Shown: one piece after another, positions 51,401 through 58,437 of the stretch
Layout: every line of letters starts with the position of its first letter
How positions within the stretch are numbered: the stretch's first letter is position 1
Assembly: GCA_963816315.1 (NCBI GenBank)
Contig: CAWFJZ010000047.1
Location: 1-64,000 of the forward strand
Source of the DNA: CADEEN01 sp963816315
GTDB taxonomy: Bacteria; Pseudomonadota; Gammaproteobacteria; Burkholderiales; Burkholderiaceae_C
DNA length: 64,000 nt
Reading direction: 5' to 3'
The notes under the pieces: model-generated
Told to the model about the DNA's origin: nothing
What the model saw: the letters and a program-made list of their open reading frames with translations, nothing else
Databases searched by the model: none
Made by a program: the position numbers and the translations under genes

Positions 51401-54256
51401 GCGCTCGGCCGGTGCTGCGGCCAGCGCACCGATCTCGGTTTCGCGCTCGGGCGGGCGCGGCGCCGAGGCTTCGCGCGACGGCCGGCTCTTGACGTAGCGC
51501 GCCGAGGCGCGTTTTTCCACGGTGCCCGCGCTGCGCGTGCCGACACCCAGATCGCGCTCGCGGGTCAGTGCGGTGGTGTTGCCGCTGTCGAGCAGCTCGA
51601 CATAAGCGGCGAACGCACTCTCGTGATCGGGCAGCGTGCCGTGCTCGCAATCGACGCTCCAGGTGCGCACGCCGGGCAGGCGCGCCGAGGCGCGCGTCAC
51701 GCGGCCGTCGCCGGCTTCGACGGCGTTGAGGTACGACAAGCCTTCGTTGCCGTCGAAGGAAAATCCGTCGGGCGTGAAGCGGGCGCGGCCGACGACGAGC
51801 AACAGCTTGTCGGCAAAACGCGAGAGCGTCTTGTCGCGTTGCTCGTCGAGGCGCTCGCGCAGGGCCAGCGCCTGGTCGAGCACGGCCTGCGGCGGCACGC
51901 CCCAGGTGTAGGCGTTGAGCTGCGCCTCGCCGTTGTGCCACCAGTTGTGCTCGCGCACGGCAGCGATGTCGCGCTCGGCGAGGTCCTTCCACGTCGCTTC
52001 GTTGGCCAGGCCTTGCGACGTGTCGGTGAGCGACGCCTGTAGTTGAAGGAAGCCCGGCATCGCCGCCATCAACGCACGCGCGCTCGCATCCTGGAACGGC
52101 GCGCCGAAGGCCACCAGCGTGTTGCCGAAGGTGTCGTCGCCCGACAAGACCTGCATCGGCGCCCACGAACCGCCGTTGGGTGTGCCGAGCATCAGCACGC
52201 GCGCGCCCGCCCGCGCCATCAGGCGCTCGAACAGTTGCGGCGCTTCGAGCTGCAGCGTGCGCACCACCAGGCCGCCCATCGAGTGGGCGATGAAGCGCAC
52301 CGGCTGGCCGCTGCCTTCGCGCGCATCGAGCGCGGCTTCTGCGACTTGCGCCAGGCGCCGTGCTTCGTCTTCCAGTGGCCGGCGCCAGTCGAACGAGAAC
52401 TCGATGACCTCATGCGTGGCCCGCAAGTGCGCGGCCAGATCGTCGTAGATCGGGCCGATCGCGCCGTCGGCGGTGACGTCCTTCGCCTCGGGGTAAGCCA
52501 GCCGCTTCAGGCCGTTGATGAGACGAAAGCCGAGCCAGATGCGTTTGCCGCCGACGGCCAGGTGGCTGCCGCAGATGCCGGGCAGCAGGATCACGGCAGG
52601 CTTGTCGCTGGCCGGGCGCATGTCTTCGGGGCCGCGCGTGCGTGATGGACGTGGGCTGCCCCGTGTGCCGCTCGAATCCTCACCGGCCCACGACAGCGGG
52701 CCGATGACTGCAAAGCCCGCCGGCTCGTTTTGCGTCAGCGCGTTGCACACCGCCTCGGCGCTGCGTTCGCCGGCGAAATAACTGTTGTGCGCGATCTTGG
52801 CGCCGCGGTCGAGCAGGAACAGCGCACCGCCTTCGCGTGCCGCGCCGCCGTACATCGAGCGCGTCTGGACGACGAAGTCGTTGTCGGTCCAGTAAAAGCT
52901 GTCGGCCAGCAGCGTCTTCAACCACGAGCCGACCGAGTCGCCCTGCACGTCGCCGGCGATGACGCGCAACTGACCCGGCAACGCAGCATCGGCCGCGTGC
53001 AGCCACTGGATCAGCGCGCTGCCCGGGATCTGCGCGGCGAGACCCGGCAATTGCTCGGGGTCGGCGCGGCGCTGCGCCACGGCCGAGAGAAAGTCCACCA
53101 GCTCGGGCAACACCGGCACGCCGCCGAGTTCGAGCGTCCACTTGAAGACCGACAGGTAGGCGTCGAGCCGCTTGCTCGCCAGCAGCGTGCCGCGCGCCGG
53201 GCAGGCCACGCGCACGACGCGCTCGATGCGCACCTGCTTGTCGCCGAGCAGGGTGCCGAGCGCCTTCAGGTCGCGCTGCTCGGCGGCCGTGAACGCGCGC
53301 AGGTCTTCGCCTTTCATCTGCGGATTCGCAGCGGCGCGCGCCAGCACTTCGGCGACGAGACCGCCGCGCGAGTGCGTCACCAGGTGCAGCTGCGCGCCTT
53401 GCGGCAGCGTTTGTGCCAGCAGCAGAGCGTTGCTGATCGGGCTGGCCAGCAACGTCGGGTGGTCGAGCGCATAGACGCGGCCGCCGTAGTGCGTGAACAG
53501 CGAGGCCACGCGCTGCGGATGCTGCTGCCACAACTTCGAGAAGGCGTTGGCGCTGTTGCTGAAGCTGCCGTGGATGAAGACCAGCAGCGGCCCGTCGGCG
53601 GCCGGCAGCGCGGCCAGCGGCATGCTGCCGCTGTCCTTGAACTTGGTCAGTGCTGCGGCATCGAGCGTATGCACGCCTGGCACCACTTGCGCATCGACAC
53701 GCGCTGCCATCTTGTCGGCGGCCAGCTCGGCCAGCGTGGCGCCGCCCGGGTCGCGCACGATGTCCAGGCCGGCCAGCAGCACGCTGCCGAGCAGGCCGCG
53801 CGTGCCCGTGCCGCCGCGCGTGCCGGCGTCGCCCTGGCTCGGCCGCTCGAGGCCCTGCCAGCGCAGCTCTGCGGGCACGACCACGTCATCACCGGCTTTG
53901 GTTTGCGAGCGCCCGCGCGCGGCCGTGCCCTGCGGCCCCTGCTGCGCGCGCATCAGGTCGCGCGCATGTTCCGGATGCAGCACCAGCGCCGGGCCGCCGG
54001 CGATGCGCAAGACGACGACATCGCGGCCGGGCTCGGCCTGCAGGCGCTGCTTGCTGGGCGCGCCGCCGCTGCGCGTGGCCGCGAGCTGCACGCTGTGGCG
54101 CAACTCACCGCGCACGAGGCCCGCGGGCAGCGCGGCCGGTGCCGCGCCTCGCGTGGCGGTGCCGGAGGCGCTGTCGGGCGCGCCGCGGACGACGAAGGTG
54201 ATCGGCGCGCCGCTGTCGGCGCTGCGGGTGCTGTCGTTGCTGCGGCGTGTGGCCAT
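48479..54256 (-). CDS. CHAT-domain protease fused to two alpha/beta-hydrolase domains and a helical tail
   Basis: A single unbroken 1925-residue protein. Approximate order: a low-complexity N-terminal region (1-150); a first lipase-like alpha/beta hydrolase with LLVFIHGSFSNSA near 230 and nucleophile elbow VTHSRGGL near 298; a second, LCAT-like hydrolase starting LLPGICGSHLAVGGKRIW near 560 with elbow IAHSMGGLVV near 660; a middle domain (about 940-1200) with ITVHNGNLMFIRQPLLVGHY; a CHAT caspase-like domain with VDGSTAGIPWELLHDTT near 1270, catalytic His in IVHIAGHGEPP near 1400 and Cys in VFINCCYLAE near 1450; and a TPR-like helical tail to 1925. It is the last gene of the TIR/caspase operon, 37 bp after the TIR-TPR gene. 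Confidence 0.88.
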   Translation of the reverse strand: MATRRSNDSTRSADSGAPITFVVRGAPDSASGTATRGAAPAALPAGLVRGELRHSVQLAATRSGGAPSKQRLQAEPGRDVVVLRIAGGPALVLHPEHARDLMRAQQGPQGTAARGRSQTKAGDDVVVPAELRWQGLERPSQGDAGTRGGTGTRGLLGSVLLAGLDIVRDPGGATLAELAADKMAARVDAQVVPGVHTLDAAALTKFKDSGSMPLAALPAADGPLLVFIHGSFSNSANAFSKLWQQHPQRVASLFTHYGGRVYALDHPTLLASPISNALLLAQTLPQGAQLHLVTHSRGGLVAEVLARAAANPQMKGEDLRAFTAAEQRDLKALGTLLGDKQVRIERVVRVACPARGTLLASKRLDAYLSVFKWTLELGGVPVLPELVDFLSAVAQRRADPEQLPGLAAQIPGSALIQWLHAADAALPGQLRVIAGDVQGDSVGSWLKTLLADSFYWTDNDFVVQTRSMYGGAAREGGALFLLDRGAKIAHNSYFAGERSAEAVCNALTQNEPAGFAVIGPLSWAGEDSSGTRGSPRPSRTRGPEDMRPASDKPAVILLPGICGSHLAVGGKRIWLGFRLINGLKRLAYPEAKDVTADGAIGPIYDDLAAHLRATHEVIEFSFDWRRPLEDEARRLAQVAEAALDAREGSGQPVRFIAHSMGGLVVRTLQLEAPQLFERLMARAGARVLMLGTPNGGSWAPMQVLSGDDTFGNTLVAFGAPFQDASARALMAAMPGFLQLQASLTDTSQGLANEATWKDLAERDIAAVREHNWWHNGEAQLNAYTWGVPPQAVLDQALALRERLDEQRDKTLSRFADKLLLVVGRARFTPDGFSFDGNEGLSYLNAVEAGDGRVTRASARLPGVRTWSVDCEHGTLPDHESAFAAYVELLDSGNTTALTRERDLGVGTRSAGTVEKRASARYVKSRPSREASAPRPPERETEIGALAAAPAERPARDDGVPALEITVHNGNLMFIRQPLLVGHYRGSQLTGSEGVVDNLIGGAMAASLGAGIYPDGPCAFQMFRNARSSDNPLQMPRPEWAIVVGLGDETELTPATLIKSARQSIIGWAQRIVEGGNAAATFELASTLIGSGGTRITPSQSVQAIAQGAREANLRLKASGWPLLAHLVFVELYLDRASDAWRSLQVLATTRAADWRIAEHVRSGAGALRRPLDTGYRSADYDLISATSVQTHSEGRGFDTAIAYSLDTRRARTEVRAQATQAKLVREIVKRASSDRNQDPQIGRTLYQLLVPVEMDPFLGGTTEMRIEVDGSTAGIPWELLHDTTPGDSGSNEALPWAIRTKLLRKLRTLRFGQGVRDAGLDSDVLVIGEPAVTEPDRYPRLPGARKEAAAVAALLTATGAFDSDDVRTLIAEADASTAPDAHRVISALLERDWRIVHIAGHGEPPERIVRADGSSADGDPHGVVLSHGCYLGPREIRTMRCVPELVFINCCYLAERNSAQVLHADDLFGYDRAQFASGVAEELIKLGVRCVVAAGWAVEDAPAETFATTFYGALLGGARFIDAAATARQAAWEVRGNGNTWAAYQCYGDPEWTLRRDKSERRVTPPAEKFAGISSPVGLAIALETVAVETRFLRADEREQRIGTQRERLAWLASRFGPAWGGMGAVAEAFAVAYKDAGDTARALAWYARAMAANDGSASQRAAEQWANLAARQAQTSVREAAKARDEMDRKARRDGKLTPQERAAMQAAERAVREAALAARVPMREALDTLERLIGLRPTMERESLAGSACKRLAMVEREAGRSAEAAAAVQQMKLHYARAEALGSGTESSERYYPALNRMAAELVAEASRPGWRGFDAAATAAVRQSLVERSRDDPDFFSVAGLTELRVYDAVASKQLAPELAAIDAEYSELQRRVSGTHYWRSVHDTARFVLEPYAERVGSAREKQASASLLALLEGFAWPAS

Positions 54257-54293
54257 GGTGTGCTTGTCTTCCTCGGTGTTCTCGGCGAGCGCG

Positions 54294-56111
54294 TCAGCCC
54301 CCGGCGCACGCCGGCACGATGCGCGCTGGTGTCAGGCAGAGCTCTTTGTCGAACCAGATCTCGTAGGTGTCGGTCTTGGGCTGCGCGCGTCGCAGCGTCA
54401 CCAGCGGCACTTCAGCTTGCGTCAGCTTGCCCAGGTGCTGCGCCATCCAGCGCGCCAGCGCCGGGTCGCTCATGCCTTGCAGGCGCAGCTCGGTGCGCGC
54501 CGGCAGGCGCGCGGTGCCGACGTTTTCGATGCCCGGCGCGCTGTAGCCCATCGCGGCCAGACGCGCCACCACGCGCTCGGCGAGCGTGCGCTGCGCCTCG
54601 TCGCCGATCTGCACGAAGACGAACGGCTTGGTGCCTTGCGCACGCGCCAGGCGGGCCTGCACGTCGCCGGCCGCCGCCGCCAGCGTGCCGCCGAACTGGT
54701 GGCCGGCATCGACCACGCGCTGCGCATCGCGCGCGAGCTCGCGTTGCAGCGCCGGGCTGGCGCTGCGCAACTGGCGCAGCGCCTGCGCCACCGCGTCGCG
54801 CGTGGCCGGCGCGTCGGGATGCGTGGCCAGGGCTTCGAGCGTGCGCTGCAGCAGCAGCGGCAGCGTGTCGGCAGCCAGCGTGCTGTCGAGCGTCAGCGCC
54901 GACGCGGCTGCCAGCCGAGCCTCGCGTTGCGGGCCGAGCAGCGCCTCGGCCTCGGCCTGCGCGACCTGCTGTTGCGCCGTGCTCGGCGCGACGCGGATCA
55001 GCTTGCCCTCGGCGGGCGCGGGAGGCGGCGCCGTCACCGCTGCGCCGGCGGCGACCACCGCCGGCGGCTGCGCGTGGTCGGCCGGTGCGGAGGACGCGAG
55101 CACCACGCGCGTGCTGCCCGAGAGCGCCGCCGCCTCCGGTTGCGCGAGCGCGTCCATCGCCGCCAACTGGCGCTTCACGGTGGCCCGTTTGGCTTCGTCC
55201 AGCCCGGGTTGCTGGCGGCCCGCGGCCTGCAGGCTCTCGCGCGCGCCGACCAGCAGGTGTTCGCCGTCACGGCCGTTGGCCTGCTCCTGCTGGTACAGCC
55301 GCAGGTACTCCTGCGCCAGGTAGTAGTACGCGCGCGCCAGGTTGGGCTGCTTGGCCAGCGCGCGCACGAACAGGTCGAGCGCGCATTGAGACTGCGCGGC
55401 CACGGCCGGGGCCGAGGCGCTGCGCAGCAGCAACTCGTCGTTGCAGCGCAGGCCGGCATCGACCAGCACCTCGGCCTGGGCTTCGTCGTCTTGGCGTTGT
55501 TTGTCTTTGCGCAGCGCGTCTTCGCGGGCCTGCACCTGCGCGCGCACGGCGTCTTCGCGCTGCACCCACAACCAGGTGCCGGCAGCCACCGCCGCCGTGG
55601 CGACGAGGATCGCGGCCGGCGTGTGCCAGCGCCGGCGCGCCGTGCCGATCGGCGGCATGGGCGGTGGCCGCGGCAGCGCCGCCGTGCCGATGTTGAGCTG
55701 CCGCCGCACGGCGTCGCGCAAGGCGATGCACGCTTCGTCGTCGGCGCTGCCGTCCCAGTCGAGCAGATCAAGCGTGTGCAGCGTGCCGAAGCCCAGCGGC
55801 AGCGCCACGTCCTCGATGCGCGCCGGCAGCAGCTTGCCGCTGTCGCGCGCGCGCGCGGACTCGTCGCGCACGAAGCCCGATTGCACCGAGGCGGCGGACC
55901 AGAGCACGACGGCCACGCGCGTCTGCTCCAACTGGCGCTCGATCTCGGCGGCGAAGTCGCTGCCGCCTTCCAACTCGCGGTCCCACCAGACGTTGTGGCC
56001 GTCGGCGGCGAGCACGGCGGCCAGCGCCTGCGCGCTCGCGCGGTCCTCGCGCGCGTAGCTGAGGAAGACCTGCGTCGCGTCGGCGCCCCCATTGTCTTCA
56101 GCGAGATTCAC
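54294..56111 (-). CDS. TIR-domain membrane protein with coiled-coil/TPR-like region
   Basis: This intact 605-residue protein has a TIR domain at residues 13-140 (QVFLSYAREDRASAQALA; NVWWDRELEGGSDFAAEIE; the putative catalytic Glu in GFVRDESARARD at about 84; LLPARIEDVALPLGF). A membrane helix (AAILVATAAVAAGTWLWV, about 165-183) follows, then a charged coiled coil, TPR-like helices (FVRALAKQPNLARAYYYLAQ) and a C-terminal alpha/beta domain with FVFVQIGDEAQRTLAERVVA. GTG at 56111 overlaps the end of the preceding TIR gene by 14 bp. TIR domains of this type hydrolyse NAD+ or make cyclic signals; activity here is inferred. Confidence 0.88.
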   Translation of the reverse strand: MNLAEDNGGADATQVFLSYAREDRASAQALAAVLAADGHNVWWDRELEGGSDFAAEIERQLEQTRVAVVLWSAASVQSGFVRDESARARDSGKLLPARIEDVALPLGFGTLHTLDLLDWDGSADDEACIALRDAVRRQLNIGTAALPRPPPMPPIGTARRRWHTPAAILVATAAVAAGTWLWVQREDAVRAQVQAREDALRKDKQRQDDEAQAEVLVDAGLRCNDELLLRSASAPAVAAQSQCALDLFVRALAKQPNLARAYYYLAQEYLRLYQQEQANGRDGEHLLVGARESLQAAGRQQPGLDEAKRATVKRQLAAMDALAQPEAAALSGSTRVVLASSAPADHAQPPAVVAAGAAVTAPPPAPAEGKLIRVAPSTAQQQVAQAEAEALLGPQREARLAAASALTLDSTLAADTLPLLLQRTLEALATHPDAPATRDAVAQALRQLRSASPALQRELARDAQRVVDAGHQFGGTLAAAAGDVQARLARAQGTKPFVFVQIGDEAQRTLAERVVARLAAMGYSAPGIENVGTARLPARTELRLQGMSDPALARWMAQHLGKLTQAEVPLVTLRRAQPKTDTYEIWFDKELCLTPARIVPACAGG

Positions 56112-57091
56112 GGGCCATCTCCAGCGTGCGCTCGGCCTGCTCGCCGTTCATCCACAGGCGGCCGCTCATGCGCTGGCCGTCGCTGCTCAGCTCGGCGAAG
56201 AGGGCGCCGGTTTCGATCGGCTCGCTGCCGGCGGGCGTTTCGACACGCAGCTTGACGTTCGATCGCCGGCATCGCCCCCGGCTCGCGCAGCGTGCGTCCG
56301 CTGCCGCGCCAGACGACATGTTCGAGCTTGTTGTCGAAGCGCTCGTGCCACTGTTTGGCAAAGCTGCTCCACGCCGGGTCGGTGGTGATGTCGATCGGCT
56401 CGCTGTGCAGCTTCACGTCTTCGCCGAGCAGCGTCACGTGCAACTGCACCGCGTCGAGCCGCGAGCCGGCTTCGTTGGCCGGTGCGGCGACGCGCAGCCG
56501 CCAGTCGCCGCTGAGCGTGGCCGCTCGGGCGCCGTCGCTGTGTTGCCACCACGTGACGCCGCCGCCAACCAGCGCCACGGCAGCACCGGCCAGTGCGAGC
56601 TGCAGCGCACGGCGGCGCTGGCGCGGCATGCCGTCGGTGCGCGGCACGCCCAGAGCCTCGAGGTCGGCGACCAGGCGGTCGATGTCGGCGCGCCAGTCGT
56701 AGGCGCGCAGGCGCCGCCACGTGCGCTCGGCCAGCGCGTGCATCTCGGCCGGCCACTCGTGCGCGGCGGGCAGCCGATCGACACCGTCGGCGAGCAGCGG
56801 GATCAGGTCGGCGTTGCAGGCCAGCGCGGCGGCGACTTCGTGGCGCACCGGGTCGTCGGGCGCGTTCAGGCGCTCGCCGAGCAGATCCGGCGTGATCAGC
56901 AGCAGCAGGATCGGCTTGGCGCCGATCGCCGCACCGATCGCGTCGCGCCACCGCTTTCCTGCCGTCAGATCCTCCTTGTCGAGAAACACCTGCTGCTCGC
57001 CGAAGACCGCGTTCAACTCGCGCGCCAACGCGGTGGCCTTGTCGGCGCCGTCGCTGGTGCGGTAGCTGATGAAGATGCGCGGCATGGTCAT
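56098..57091 (-). CDS. TIR-domain membrane protein, second type, frame-interrupted
   Basis: A protein of about 331 residues. The TIR domain (residues 3-135) has RIFISYRTSDGADKATALAR, VFLDKEDLTAGKRWRDAIGA, ILLLLITPDLLGERL and the expected acidic residue in DDPVRHEVAAALA at about 85. A membrane helix lies at about 162-182 (LQLALAGAAVALVGGGVTWW). The C-terminal beta-rich domain (LSGDWRLRVAAP to RLWMNGEQAERTLEM) resembles a ligand-binding module. One shift near 56262 splits it. It lies between the caspase gene (43-bp gap) and the larger TIR gene (14-bp overlap), so all are likely one transcript. Confidence 0.85.
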
Positions 57092-57134
57092 GTCAGCCCC
57101 TCGGCCGACGTACTCGACGGACGAGGGGCTCCAT

Positions 57135-58032
57135 TCACACCTCGAACGGTCTCTGCGCCGCGAACGCGCCCGCGGGCCCAAGCAGGAACAGGTTCGGCGT
57201 CTGAGTCGCCGGCATGCCGGCCACGATCTGCGCATGAAACTTCGCGTGCGTGCCTTGCCACTTGCCGTTGTTCCAGATGCGCCGCAACTGCCCCGTGAAG
57301 GCGCCGTTGTGGTCGCCGTCGAGCGAGACCTGGTTGTCCTGGCAGCCGGAGATCAGGATCGCCGCGGCCTTGAACTTTTTCGCGATCGACTGGATGCGCC
57401 CGCCTTGCAGCGACAGCGTGGCCAGCACCGCGTCGGGGTCGGCCAACGGCGCCTTGCCCGCCGCCTTGGCGACCGCGTTCTGCAAGCCGTCGTAGAACGC
57501 GCTGTGCGCGGCATAGACGCGCAGGGCCACGTCGGCCGGCATCAGCTTGGCGCGCGTGCCGGGCGGCGGCGGCTCGGGGCGCGCACGCGTCACGGTGCCG
57601 GAGTGGCAACTGTCGGAGAGCACGAGCACGCGCACGCCGGCAGCGAACTTCGACAGCTCGAAGTACAGCTCGTCGTCGATCAACTGGCCGTCGAACAGGC
57701 ACCAGGTTTCGTCCTGCTTGTCGTCTTCATCGCCCGACGCATCGGCGACCTGGCCGCCGTGGCCCGAGTAGGTGAGCAGGAACAGGTCGCCCTTCTTCAG
57801 CGCCTTGGCCGCGGCGCGGATGCCGGCCAGCACCGCCTTGCGCGTGCCGGCCTTGGTGAGCAGCTTCTTCGCCGCGAATGCCTTGCGAGGTGGCCAGCGC
57901 GGCCATGTCGTTGGCATCGAACTCGCACGCCGCCAGCGGCCCGCTCCAGCCTTCGTAATGCTTCGGGCTGACGCTGTTCAAGCCGATGTGCAGCGACATC
58001 GCACGCGCTGTGCTGGCAGCCGCTTTGGCCAT
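57135..58032 (-). CDS. Caspase-family (metacaspase-like, C14) protease, frame-interrupted
   Basis: A protein of about 298 residues. SLHIGLNSVSPKHYEGW and LAACEFDANDMAALA form the typical first strand and acidic loop of bacterial metacaspases. The catalytic dyad is His in LLTYSGHGGQ (about 91) and Cys in VLVLSDSCHSG (about 142). SGCQDNQVSLDGDHNGAFTG is the third conserved block, with the substrate-pocket acidic residues. One shift near 57888 interrupts the frame. ATG 58032 opens MAKAAASTARAMSLHIGLN. It is the first gene of the four-gene operon. Arg/Lys or Asp-type specificity cannot be told. Confidence 0.9.
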
Positions 58033-58193
58033 GGCAAACCCCTGTCTTGGGTAGCAGAGGGGCGCAATGTAGGAGTGTGCGGGCCGCTGCGTCAGCCCTA
58101 GTCCTTGGGGCGTGAACGCTGTTTCGTGGGATGCGGAAGCGTCTGGTTGCACTTTCTTGGTGAATGAACAGTTTCAGCGATTCGGTGAACTCA

Positions 58194-58353
58194 GAGGCTG
58201 AGAGTTTTTCGAGCGTGCCCGAGCAGCGCGCCAGAAGGCGTCTGATCGAGGCGCAAAGCACAGCCATAGCTCGGGCTATGGCGAGCATTTGCAACGACGA
58301 GCAGGCGTCTTCTGGCGTGATGAGCGGGCATGAGCGAAAGACTCTCAGCCTCT
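58194..58353. repeat. 160-bp near-palindromic element
   Basis: The two halves are near reverse complements about a perfect GCCATAGC/GCTATGGC core with loop TCGG at 58271-58274. Outer arms GAGGCTGAGAGT...CGTGCCCG and CGGGCAT...ACTCTCAGCCTC match, as do GCCAGAAGGCGTCTG and CAGGCGTCTTCTGGC (one mismatch) and CGCAAAGCAC with GCATTTGC. As RNA it would fold into one long imperfect hairpin. It lies between the caspase operon promoter side and the diheme protein gene. It may be a MITE-like or REP-like mobile palindrome. Confidence 0.8.
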
Positions 58354-58437
58354 CAGCGGGGGCGTGCTTGGCGCAAATCTTCAATACGCCGTGCGCGCTC
58401 GCCGGGATCATCGATGCAACCCTTTCGAAAGAACGTC

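Noticed and set aside
52730..56255. Two very long plus-strand open frames (over 900 codons)
   Set aside because: They run antisense to the CHAT and TIR genes whose motifs are unmistakable; the plus translations are low-complexity.
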